DNA of 51,402 nucleotides from an uncultured Eudoraea sp. (GTDB lineage Bacteria > Bacteroidota > Bacteroidia > Flavobacteriales > Flavobacteriaceae), in the NCBI RefSeq assembly GCF_947258925.1, contig NZ_CAMYKG010000026.1, forward strand, positions 1 to 51,402. Reading direction: 5' to 3'. Position numbers and translations under genes: made by a program. Below the pieces are notes generated by a model. The model was not told where the DNA came from. It did no database searches and saw only the letters and a list, made by a program, of their open reading frames with translations. Positions 28,217 through 36,259 of this stretch are shown piece after piece. Position 1 is the first letter of the stretch. Every line of letters starts with the position of its first letter.

Positions 28217-30724
28217 ATGGCAAAAAGATTTCTCCCCTTACTCCTATTGGCAGTTATTGCTCTGGGTAACCCAAACCAAACCGAGGCACAGGTTTTTAAA
28301 AAGAAAAAGGCCAAAAAGGAACAAACTGCAGATAAAAAAGATTCCAAAAAGGATAAAATACAACCTTATTCCAAAGTTGTTACAAAAGACGCGATTACAG
28401 ATAAAGGACTGTTTAACGTGCACATTGTTGACGACAAACACCTATATGAAATTCCCGATTCACTTTTTAACAGGGAAATGTTGATGGTGAGCAGAATTTC
28501 CAAAACAGCCTCAGGAATTGGTTTTGGGGGTGGAAAAATTAATACTCAGGTATTGCGCTGGGAAAAGAAACCTAAAAAAGTTTTATTACGCGTAGTGAGT
28601 TATAATGTAGTTGCAAATGACTCGCTACCTGTACATGAAGCGGTGGTAAATTCTAATTTTGAACCCGTCTTATATGCCTTTGATATTAAGGCTTTCAAGA
28701 AAGATTCTCTAAATCCTGCAACCGTAATAGATGTCCAACAATTATTTATCAAGGATGTTAAGGCAATTGGCATGCCCGGATTTTACCGAAAGCGTTACAA
28801 GGTCACAAAATTGGACGAAAGCAGAAGTTATATTGAATCTATAAAAAGCTATCCTCTAAACCTAGAAGCGAGACATGTTAAAACCTATAGCGCTGCTAAC
28901 CCACCTTCAAATGCCAGCCTGGGATCTATCTCTATAGAAATAAACAATTCTATGGTCCTTTTACCGAAAACACCAATGAAGAGGCGTTATTTTGATCAAC
29001 GGGTTGGTTGGTTTTCCAGGGGTCAAACAGATTACGGACTGGATGCGCAGGAAAGTAAAACAATAAAATTTCTGGACAGGTGGCGCCTTGAAATTAAAGA
29101 AGAAGACATTGAAAAGTTCAAAAGAGGTGAATTAGTAGAACCCAAAAAACCTATCGTTTACTACGTAGACAGAGCTACTCCAACCAAATGGGTCCCATAC
29201 ATAAAAAAGGGGATTGAGGACTGGCAGGTTGCATTTGAAAGTGCAGGCTTCAAAAATGCTATTCTGGCAAAAGACCCTCCAACAGAAGAAGAAGATCCGG
29301 AATGGTCACCCGAAGATGTAAGATATTCAGTGGTCCGTTATCTGGCTTCTCCTATACCAAATGCCAATGGACCCCATGTTAGCGATCCCAGAAGCGGTGA
29401 GATTTTAGAATCAGATATTAACTGGTATCACAATGTCATGTCTCTCTTACGCAATTGGTTTTTTGTTCAAACGGCAGCGATAAATGATGATGCCCGGGGA
29501 CTGGCTTTCAAGGATGAAGTAATGGGTCGTTTGATACGCTTTGTTTCTTCTCATGAGGTGGGCCATACTTTAGGCTTGCCACACAATATGGGAAGTAGTG
29601 TAGCGTACCCTGTAGATTCACTGCGTTCTGAGTCCTTCACAAGAAATAACGGAACAGCCCCTTCAATTATGGATTATGCCCGTTTTAACTATGTAGCACA
29701 ACCGGGGGATGGAGATGTGGCACTTATGCCAAATATCGGGGTTTATGACAAATATGCCATTAATTGGGGTTACAGACCCATTTTAGACAAAACGGCTAAA
29801 GAAGAGAAAAAAACACTGGATAGCTGGATTCTCGAACACGCAGGGGACCCACTTTACCGTTTTGGGCATCAGCAGGTTGGTGATGTGGTAGATCCAAGTT
29901 CACAGACCGAAGATTTAGGAGATGACGCCATCAAGGCAGGTAAATACGGAATAGCAAATTTAAAAAGGATAGTACCGAACCTAACTAAATGGACGGAAGA
30001 AGATGGAAAGGATTACGAAGATCTTGAAAAACTATACGGACAAGTGGTTGGACAATTCAACAGATATATGGGACATGTCTCAAATAATATTGGAGGCGTT
30101 TATGAACATTATAAGACCTATGACCAGGAAGGTAAGATATATACTCCTGTACCCAAAGGACATCAAAAGAACTGTTTGCAATTTCTTCATGAGGAATTAT
30201 TCAGAACTCCGGAATGGTTATTAGACGATGAATTATTCGGAAGAATAGAATACTCGGGATCTGTTGAAAGATTGAGGGCCTTGCAAGTACGAACTCTGAA
30301 CAATGTCCTTAGTTTGGGAAAAATGGCTCGCCTCATTGAACAGGAAACACAATTGGGGAATAATGCATATTCTTTAAATGCTATGATGAAAGACTTGCGA
30401 AACGGCTTATGGTCCGAACTCAAAGGAGGCCTTAAAATTGATACCTATAGAAGAAATCTACAGAAAGCTCATATAGACCGATTGGCATATCTCATGACTG
30501 CTGAGAGCAAAGTAAAGAAAGCTAATCTGCGTGGATACCGAAAAGGTACAGTCGTTAACACCAGTCAATCTGATATTCGTTCTGTTTCAAGGGCGGAATT
30601 AAATAGCCTTAAAAGAAGTATTCGCACTGCTATACCTAAAACTTCGGATATCATGAGTAAGTACCATTTACAGGATGTAGAAGAGCGCATAGATGAAATA
30701 CTGAATCCCATACCAACACGCTAA
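28217..30724 (+). CDS. zinc-dependent metalloprotease (DUF5117/DUF4953 type)
   Basis: 835 residues from ATG 28217, which gives a clean signal peptide (MAKRFLPLLLLAVIALG, cut near EAQ); an upstream in-frame ATG at 28184 adds 11 residues. A Lys-rich stretch follows. The zinc motif HEVGHTLGLPHNMGSS begins near residue 446, with HExxH plus the third His of the metzincin pattern. Flanking DUF5117/DUF4953-like regions (KIEPYSKVVT-like N-terminus, SPEDVRYSVVRYLASPI, IMDYARFNYVAQPGD) fit large secreted Bacteroidota proteases. The gene stands alone. Confidence 0.9.
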   Translation: MAKRFLPLLLLAVIALGNPNQTEAQVFKKKKAKKEQTADKKDSKKDKIQPYSKVVTKDAITDKGLFNVHIVDDKHLYEIPDSLFNREMLMVSRISKTASGIGFGGGKINTQVLRWEKKPKKVLLRVVSYNVVANDSLPVHEAVVNSNFEPVLYAFDIKAFKKDSLNPATVIDVQQLFIKDVKAIGMPGFYRKRYKVTKLDESRSYIESIKSYPLNLEARHVKTYSAANPPSNASLGSISIEINNSMVLLPKTPMKRRYFDQRVGWFSRGQTDYGLDAQESKTIKFLDRWRLEIKEEDIEKFKRGELVEPKKPIVYYVDRATPTKWVPYIKKGIEDWQVAFESAGFKNAILAKDPPTEEEDPEWSPEDVRYSVVRYLASPIPNANGPHVSDPRSGEILESDINWYHNVMSLLRNWFFVQTAAINDDARGLAFKDEVMGRLIRFVSSHEVGHTLGLPHNMGSSVAYPVDSLRSESFTRNNGTAPSIMDYARFNYVAQPGDGDVALMPNIGVYDKYAINWGYRPILDKTAKEEKKTLDSWILEHAGDPLYRFGHQQVGDVVDPSSQTEDLGDDAIKAGKYGIANLKRIVPNLTKWTEEDGKDYEDLEKLYGQVVGQFNRYMGHVSNNIGGVYEHYKTYDQEGKIYTPVPKGHQKNCLQFLHEELFRTPEWLLDDELFGRIEYSGSVERLRALQVRTLNNVLSLGKMARLIEQETQLGNNAYSLNAMMKDLRNGLWSELKGGLKIDTYRRNLQKAHIDRLAYLMTAESKVKKANLRGYRKGTVVNTSQSDIRSVSRAELNSLKRSIRTAIPKTSDIMSKYHLQDVEERIDEILNPIPTR

Positions 30725-30909
30725 ATTGGATCGATGAAATACCTTATTTGACTAATTAAATGTAATTGATATTTAAAGAAGTTTATGCTAGAATATACGC
30801 TTACCACAAATAATGCGTTGTTTACCATAATAAAAGTGTCCTTTACAACAATATTTCTGCCTCAGTAAGTATTGGTTATAATTTAGTAATGAACAAAAAC
30901 CCCGAAAAA

Positions 30910-31098
30910 ATGAATAATAAAACTAAAAGTCTTCTTTATTTTATTTGTTTTGTATTCTCCGCGTTTACCTACCACGCTTTGGAAGATAATACAACCATTA
31001 CAAAGTCATACACGGAGACAAAAGAGACAAAAGTTGAAAAAATATCTGATGACAAATTAAACCCGGAATCCACAAAAGAATCCGTTGCTTTGAACTAG
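30910..31098 (+). CDS. small exported or membrane protein
   Basis: 62 residues from ATG 30910 (an upstream ATG at 30889 adds seven). One hydrophobic helix (MNNKTKSLLYFICFVFSAFTY) is followed by a hydrophilic, charged tail rich in Thr, Lys and Glu. It ends 30 bases before a strong terminator (31128-31158), which supports a real transcript. No family recognised. Confidence 0.5.
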   Translation: MNNKTKSLLYFICFVFSAFTYHALEDNTTITKSYTETKETKVEKISDDKLNPESTKESVALN

Positions 31099-31127
31099 TA
31101 TATCAACCAAAATATTAATCCCAATTC

Positions 31128-31158
31128 AAAAGGGCTCGGTCTAAACCGGGCCCTTTTT
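31128..31158 (+). terminator. terminator after the small exported protein
   Basis: AAAAGGGCTCGGT (31128-31140) pairs with ACCGGGCCCTTTTT starting at 31145, around CTAA, with five T after the stem. Confidence 0.85.
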
Positions 31159-31304
31159 CATTTTACAGGCCATGAATGGATGTCATTCCTGTCAATACCA
31201 ATTGAATTATTGATTGCAGTGTTAATTTTTTTATAATATCATAATTGCATTTAAACCTTATAGAAAATCTGTGATCTAAAGGGCATAACATAAAACATAA
31301 ACAC

Positions 31305-31763
31305 ATGAAAAAAGTAATCGCAATTACCGTTTTATTAATTGGCCTGGTAGGTTATTCCCAAAGAGGTCACCAATTTGATAATGCTCATAGAAATATGAAA
31401 GAAATGACCTCTGAACAAATCGCAATCCTTAAGACAAAAAAGATGACATTGGCCCTGGATTTAAACAGTGAACAACAAAAGGAAATCCAAAAGATAAATT
31501 TTGAAAATGTTGAGGACCGCAAAGCCATGATGATGGAAAGGGATGCAAAAAGGATGGATGAAGAACATTCTAAACCAAGCGCTAAAGAACGTTTTGATTT
31601 TCAAAATGAACGATTAGACAAAATGATTGCCCAAAAAGCTAAGATGAAGCAAATCTTATCGGAAGATCAATTTGAAAAATGGGAGCGCATCCATCAACAT
31701 CAAAGACATCATAGAAAAGATAGAAATAAAGAACACAGGGGCCAAAGGGGACACAGTAAATAA
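31305..31763 (+). CDS. Spy/CpxP-like periplasmic protein
   Basis: 152 residues. A signal peptide (about 1-18, ending GYSQ) is followed by a helical, Lys/Glu/Gln-rich domain with Met-rich parts (MTSEQIAILKTKKMTLALDL, RKAMMMERDAKRMDEE, MKQILSEDQFEKWE). The pattern 'LxSEQxxEIxxI ... LxxEQxxxWE' resembles LTxxQ-type Spy/CpxP chaperones or heavy-metal resistance proteins. The C-terminus is a basic His/Arg/Lys tail (HQHQRHHRKDRNKEHRGQRG) that may bind metal. Monocistronic, bounded by a long hairpin at 31777-31815. Confidence 0.7.
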   Translation: MKKVIAITVLLIGLVGYSQRGHQFDNAHRNMKEMTSEQIAILKTKKMTLALDLNSEQQKEIQKINFENVEDRKAMMMERDAKRMDEEHSKPSAKERFDFQNERLDKMIAQKAKMKQILSEDQFEKWERIHQHQRHHRKDRNKEHRGQRGHSK

Positions 31764-31776
31764 CACATGAAAGAAA

Positions 31777-31815
31777 ACGGAGTAATGATTTCAAAGGCAG
31801 TTATCATTACTCCGT
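31777..31815. terminator. long hairpin between the Spy-like gene and hemL
   Basis: ACGGAGTAATGAT (31777-31789) is the exact inverse of ATCATTACTCCGT (31803-31815), a 13-bp stem between convergent genes; likely a bidirectional terminator although T-runs are modest. Confidence 0.65.
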
Positions 31816-31834
31816 AAATTTTAACTTTCTTTTC

Positions 31835-33124
31835 TTACTTCAAATCCGAAGCCGTATTCTGTAGCGCTTCAATTGTATAATCCAAATCCTCATATGTAAT
31901 TGCATCATTTAAAAAATAGCTTTCAAAAGCACTTGGAGGTAAGTATATGCCTTGTTCCAACATGCCGTGAAAATATTTCCTGAAGAATTCATTATTACCC
32001 TTAGCAGAACTGGTAAAATCTATTACCGGGGTTTCAGTAAAATGAACAGATATCATGGAACCCATTCGATTAATTTGATTGGGAATTCCATGCTCCGATA
32101 GTACAGAGGAAAGTCCGTCATGCAGGTAAGATGTTTTTTTGGCAAGGCTTTCAAATATTTCAGGCTTGTTGTTTAATTCTGTAAGCATAGCAAGGCCTGC
32201 ACTCATAGCCAGAGGATTACCACTGAGAGTTCCTGCCTGATATACAGGACCTTCGGGAGCCAAATGTGCCATTATTTCATCCCTGGATGCGAAGGCACCT
32301 ACAGGTAGCCCCCCGCCAATAACCTTCCCAAAAGTTACAATGTCCGCGTCTATTCCCAAGGTTTCTTGCGCTCCTCCTCTGCTTAACCGGAAACCGGTCA
32401 TTACTTCATCAAATACCAACAATATATTTTCTTCAGTACAAATCTTTCTCAGACCCTTTATAAAAGAATCTGAAGGAATAATACATCCCATATTCCCGGC
32501 TACAGGTTCTATAATTACGGCAGCAATTTCGCCTTTATTCGCTGCTATCAGGGTCATTACGCTTTCGAGGTCATTATATTCCGCTAAAAGGGTATCTTTT
32601 GCTGTACCTTGAGTTACACCGGGGCTATTTGGACTTCCAAAGGTAACTGCGCCACTTCCGGCCTGAATTAAAAAAGAGTCTGAATGGCCGTGATAACATC
32701 CCGCAAACTTTATGATCTTGTCTTTACCCGTATACCCCCGTGCCAGGCGAATAGCACTCATACAAGCTTCTGTGCCACTATTTACAAATCTGATCTTATC
32801 AATATTAGGGACCATAGAAACCGCCAACTGGGCCAACTCTGTTTCTATTTCTGTGGGCATTCCAAATGAAGTGCCTAATTTGGCTTTCTTAATGACGGCA
32901 TCAATGACCGGTTCATAGGCATGTCCTAAAATAAGTGGTCCCCAGGAAGAAATATAATCAATTAACCTGTTTCCATCCACATCATATAGATATGCGCCTT
33001 TAGCCTTTTCTACAAATATTGGATCGCCCCCAACTGACTTAAAAGCCCTTACCGGTGAGTTTACACCTCCGGGAATAAATTTTTTGGCCTCAGCAAATAA
33101 GGCGCTACTTCTTTTATAAATCAT
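31835..33124 (-). CDS. hemL: glutamate-1-semialdehyde 2,1-aminomutase
   Basis: 429 residues. HemL converts glutamate-1-semialdehyde to 5-aminolevulinate in the C5 pathway of haem synthesis, using PLP. Motifs: [54 protein letters not shown] and [13 protein letters not shown], where Lys267 is the PLP lysine. Full length. It begins 6 bases downstream of the glucosaminidase gene. hemL is the last gene of the cluster 35198-31835. Confidence 0.97.
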   Translation of the reverse strand: MIYKRSSALFAEAKKFIPGGVNSPVRAFKSVGGDPIFVEKAKGAYLYDVDGNRLIDYISSWGPLILGHAYEPVIDAVIKKAKLGTSFGMPTEIETELAQLAVSMVPNIDKIRFVNSGTEACMSAIRLARGYTGKDKIIKFAGCYHGHSDSFLIQAGSGAVTFGSPNSPGVTQGTAKDTLLAEYNDLESVMTLIAANKGEIAAVIIEPVAGNMGCIIPSDSFIKGLRKICTEENILLVFDEVMTGFRLSRGGAQETLGIDADIVTFGKVIGGGLPVGAFASRDEIMAHLAPEGPVYQAGTLSGNPLAMSAGLAMLTELNNKPEIFESLAKKTSYLHDGLSSVLSEHGIPNQINRMGSMISVHFTETPVIDFTSSAKGNNEFFRKYFHGMLEQGIYLPPSAFESYFLNDAITYEDLDYTIEALQNTASDLK

Positions 33125-33130
33125 ATTTGA

Positions 33131-33952
33131 TTATTTTACCCGTTCCGACTTAACCTTGAGTTGTTGTCCAACGGACAAGTTACTGGAGTTCATATCATTA
33201 AGTTCCATGATCTCATCTACGGTAATATAATAGGTTCTGGAAATAGAATATAAGGTATCTCCTTTTTGAACAACATGCATTTTGTAATTATAGGTCTTAG
33301 GCTCCGCCTGAACCAAATATCCCTGCGCCAGCACCTGCTTATCGTATTTGTAAAGTTGATATCGCTCTATAAACGATATTAACTTTTGGGGATAAGCCTT
33401 ATCAGTTGCATAACCTGCTTTTTTAAGTCCCTTTGCCCATCCTTTATAGTCATCTCTCCTTAGATCAAAAAGAGATGCATACCTTGCCCTTGAGGAGAGA
33501 AAAATACTGTGGTCCCGAAAGGAGTACATCGGATGATTGTATTTTCTAAAACACTCCCCTTTTTCATCATCATCATGATATGCAAACTGGCCCTCCCAAC
33601 CACTATGGCATTTAATTCCAAAATGATTATTAGTCTTTCGGGTAAGGTTTCCCATCCCATAGCCGCTTTCAAGGATCCCCTGTGCCAGGGTAATACTTGC
33701 CGGGATGCCATAGGCTTTCATTTCAAATTGGGCTATTTCGGAATAGGTATCCAAATACTCTTCAATGGAAGATGTTGAAAAATAAGTAAACTTTTTGGCA
33801 TCTTCAGGAAAAGGAAATCCTGAGTATTCTTTATTAGTTTTATTGGACTTTACAGTCTCAGAAGATTTTTTCTTGGAATAGGTGGTTCTTTTTTTAGTTC
33901 CACAACTTACTAGTAAAAAAACCAAAACAACTGCCAGGCTAACGCGTTTCAT
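33131..33952 (-). CDS. glucosaminidase-LysM lipoprotein (peptidoglycan hydrolase)
   Basis: 273 residues. Lipobox LVSC (Cys17), a Lys/Ser/Thr linker, a GH73-type glucosaminidase domain (about 60-205; ITLAQGILESGYG holds the catalytic Glu, then NNHFGIKCHSGW) and a C-terminal LysM domain (about 226-270, HVVQKGDTLYSISRTYYI). It cleaves the glycan strands of peptidoglycan and is anchored in the membrane. Its ATG overlaps the preceding stop by 4 bases (ATGA), so it is translationally coupled to the PLP enzyme. Confidence 0.9.
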   Translation of the reverse strand: MKRVSLAVVLVFLLVSCGTKKRTTYSKKKSSETVKSNKTNKEYSGFPFPEDAKKFTYFSTSSIEEYLDTYSEIAQFEMKAYGIPASITLAQGILESGYGMGNLTRKTNNHFGIKCHSGWEGQFAYHDDDEKGECFRKYNHPMYSFRDHSIFLSSRARYASLFDLRRDDYKGWAKGLKKAGYATDKAYPQKLISFIERYQLYKYDKQVLAQGYLVQAEPKTYNYKMHVVQKGDTLYSISRTYYITVDEIMELNDMNSSNLSVGQQLKVKSERVK

Positions 33953-34851
33953 ATATCGATTATGGGTAAATTTTTGCTTTTCAAATATAAATTCATTCCG
34001 GCAATTCCTTGTAATCCACCGGTATGAATGGCCAATATTTTGGTCTTAGGCTTAAAAAAATCTTTGGCAATCAAATCCAAAATGCCGTACATCATTTTAC
34101 CCGTATAGACCGGATCAAGGGGTATTCCAACGTTTTGTTTCATTTCATTAATAAATGAGACTAACGATTTATTAACCCTTGCATAACCTCCAAAATGGTA
34201 ATTTGTACACAATTCCCAATTCCCATTTTGCACAAATTTACAAATATCTTTCTTTAAAAAGTCTCCCTTAAGTGCTGGAAAACCAATAACCTTTTGATTT
34301 GTTGCAGCAGAATTAATAATCCCGGCTATGGTACCTCCTGTTCCAACCGGACAACAAATTATGTCATATTCGGCATCTTTTAAGCTGAGTATCTCCTCAC
34401 AGCCTTTTACAGCTAAATCGTTTGTCCCTCCTTCGGGAATCATATAAAAATTACCTATTTCCCTCTTTAAATTTGATATAAACTCTTTAGTCCCTTTTTT
34501 CCTGTAGTCTTCCCGCGTGACAAATTTAAACTTCATACCTCGTTTTGCTGCCTCCGAAAGGGTTGGGTTTTTAGACCATGAATCCCATAACTCTTCCCCG
34601 CGAATTACCCCGATGGTCTTTATGTTGTTTAACTTGCCTGCATAAGCCGTAGCTGCAATATGATTAGAGTACGCACCACCGAAAGTTAACAAGGTATCAT
34701 AATTCAATTCCCTGGCTTTAAGCAGGTTATATTTAAGTTTACGATATTTATTTCCAGAAATTTGCGGGTGAATTAAATCCTCGCGTTTTATACTGAGCGT
34801 TACTTTCTTTTTCTCTAAAAGGGGAAGGATTATTTTTTGATTGCTTACCAA
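33949..34851 (-). CDS. PLP-dependent D-cysteine desulfhydrase / ACC deaminase family protein
   Basis: 300 residues. PLP-lysine region ISGNKYRKLKYNL (the Lys forms the Schiff base), the ligand motif AYSNHIAATAY and the phosphate-binding GTGGTIAGI are present, placing it in the tryptophan-synthase-beta fold of D-cysteine desulfhydrase/ACC deaminase. Substrate specificity cannot be assigned. No ATG, GTG or CTG start is in reach: the frame begins with TTG 34851 after an in-frame stop at 34860-34858, so TTG is the likely start. Confidence 0.85.
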   Translation of the reverse strand: MVSNQKIILPLLEKKKVTLSIKREDLIHPQISGNKYRKLKYNLLKARELNYDTLLTFGGAYSNHIAATAYAGKLNNIKTIGVIRGEELWDSWSKNPTLSEAAKRGMKFKFVTREDYRKKGTKEFISNLKREIGNFYMIPEGGTNDLAVKGCEEILSLKDAEYDIICCPVGTGGTIAGIINSAATNQKVIGFPALKGDFLKKDICKFVQNGNWELCTNYHFGGYARVNKSLVSFINEMKQNVGIPLDPVYTGKMMYGILDLIAKDFFKPKTKILAIHTGGLQGIAGMNLYLKSKNLPIIDI

Positions 34852-34865
34852 AACGGTTTAGGAAT

Positions 34866-35198
34866 TCATTCCCTACAAAGATAATTAATGAAGCTGAAAG
34901 GTTTCCTATTGTCCAGGTAATCCAACTCTTTTTCATTTTGATAGGCCTCACGCTCAAAACTAATGTTCTGGTATGCCCTGTAGGAGTCTAAATAAAGCAA
35001 TGATCGCAATAACCATTCAGAAATATAAAGGAAATAAAAAGGAATTATAAAAAGTTCCTGTTGCTGTTTTAAATGAATCCTCTCGTGATTAATTAGAACA
35101 GCGTCTTGTTTTAACTGAACATCCTTGAGAATAATGAAAGGCCATAAAGACAAACCCACATAATTTTTATAAAAAAAATGTCTCACTATCACAATCAT
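34866..35198 (-). CDS. small membrane protein with HExxH motif (M56-like)
   Basis: 110 residues from ATG 35198 (a longer frame would use GTG 35204). HERIHLKQQQ places His38, Glu39 and His42 as a HExxH zinc motif. A transmembrane helix (about 49-69) follows, then SFEREAYQNE (Glu82, Glu84), resembling the third ligand region of M56/BlaR1-type peptidases. It is far shorter than those enzymes, so activity is unproven. A promoter element (TATATTTG) sits at 35232-35225. The downstream PLP gene starts 15 bases after its stop. Confidence 0.7.
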   Translation of the reverse strand: MIVIVRHFFYKNYVGLSLWPFIILKDVQLKQDAVLINHERIHLKQQQELFIIPFYFLYISEWLLRSLLYLDSYRAYQNISFEREAYQNEKELDYLDNRKPFSFINYLCRE

Positions 35199-35224
35199 AG
35201 GCACTACTATAAAGAGCTGAAAAC

Positions 35225-35232
35225 AAATATAA
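35225..35232 (-). promoter_or_regulatory. -7 promoter element of the 34866-35198 operon
   Basis: The minus strand reads TATATTTG, about 27 bases upstream of the start codon. The nearest TTTG is 25 bases upstream, longer than the usual spacing. Confidence 0.45.
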
Positions 35233-35259
35233 TTCTTATATTTTACATTGGCATCTCAA

Positions 35260-35318
35260 AGCGGATGGGCTACCAACATTTACGATAAGCTGATCGTATT
35301 TGGTAAATGAACCGCTTA
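35260..35318. repeat. nested inverted repeat between divergent genes
   Basis: Three successive pairs share one axis: AAGCGG/CCGCTT (35260-35265, 35313-35318), ACCAA/TTGGT (35273-35277, 35301-35305) and ACGAT/ATCGT (35283-35287, 35294-35298). Could be a folded leader or an operator for the flanking genes; function unknown. Confidence 0.55.
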
Positions 35319-35358
35319 TCCCTGATTAAATTATATCTTGAGCCATATGTTGCAATAA

Positions 35359-35538
<180 letters not shown>

Positions 35539-35611
35539 AACCACCCCTTTGGCATGATAATTGTGCTTATTTGTTGATGGTTTAGGATTGACTAACTCAA
35601 AAACTAGTATT

Positions 35612-36199
35612 ATGAAAAAGATCACATTTCTTGCAATTCCAGCACTCTTCTTACTCTTAATAGGTTCATGCGCTTCGGTAAATGTTTTATCCGATTATGA
35701 TAAGCAGACCGATTTTACTACATATAAAAGCTATGCATTTTACAAAACAGGAATTGACAGAGCTCAAATTTCTGATTTAGACAAAAAACGCATCCTTAGA
35801 GCAATTGAAACGGAAATGGATTCTCTTGGTTTTGTAAAGTCGGATAAGCCTGATATTCTTATCAGTATATTTACAAAAGAGAGAGTTGAGGTTGATATAT
35901 ACAACGGCGGCTGGGGTTACGGCTGGGGTTGGGGTTACGGCTGGGGCTGGGGTTATCCGGGCTTCTATAACCCTTACTTTTATGGCCCGGGTTATTATGG
36001 CAATAATGTGAGTACCAGAACTGAAGGCTCCTTGTATATTGATCTGATAGATCCTGTAAAAAAAGAACTCGTTTGGCAGGGAAGAGGGGTTGGCACTCTG
36101 AATAACACAAAAAACATTGAAAAGAAAGAGAAGCGCATTCGCCAGTTTGTATCTCAAATATTACAGCAATATCCTCCGGAGGTTATTGCTGCCAACTAA
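35612..36199 (+). CDS. DUF4136 lipoprotein
   Basis: 195 residues from ATG 35612, which gives lipobox LIGSC (Cys20); the longer frame upstream has no signal peptide. The DUF4136 core reads DYDKQTDFTTYKSYAF ... IETEMDSLGFVKSDKPDILI and EGSLYIDLIDPVKKELVWQG. In between is a low-complexity Gly/Trp/Tyr stretch (GWGYGWGWGYGWGWGYPG, residues ~109-126) that may be surface-exposed and adhesive. Likely an outer-membrane lipoprotein. It ends in a clear terminator (36206-36230). Confidence 0.9.
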   Translation: MKKITFLAIPALFLLLIGSCASVNVLSDYDKQTDFTTYKSYAFYKTGIDRAQISDLDKKRILRAIETEMDSLGFVKSDKPDILISIFTKERVEVDIYNGGWGYGWGWGYGWGWGYPGFYNPYFYGPGYYGNNVSTRTEGSLYIDLIDPVKKELVWQGRGVGTLNNTKNIEKKEKRIRQFVSQILQQYPPEVIAAN

Positions 36200-36205
36200 A
36201 AGTTT

Positions 36206-36230
36206 AACCGCCCGCTTTGGGCGGTTTTTT
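36206..36230 (+). terminator. terminator of the DUF4136 gene
   Basis: AACCGCCC (36206-36213) pairs with GGGCGGTT (36219-36226) and is followed by a T-run. Confidence 0.85.
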
Positions 36231-36231
36231 G

Positions 36232-36239
36232 TATCTTTA
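36232..36239 (+). promoter_or_regulatory. candidate -7 element of the hydroxylase gene
   Basis: TATCTTTA fits TAnnTTTG with one mismatch, about 20 bases before the start codon and right after the terminator. Confidence 0.35.
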
Positions 36240-36259
36240 TAGGACATAAATTAAGCGCA

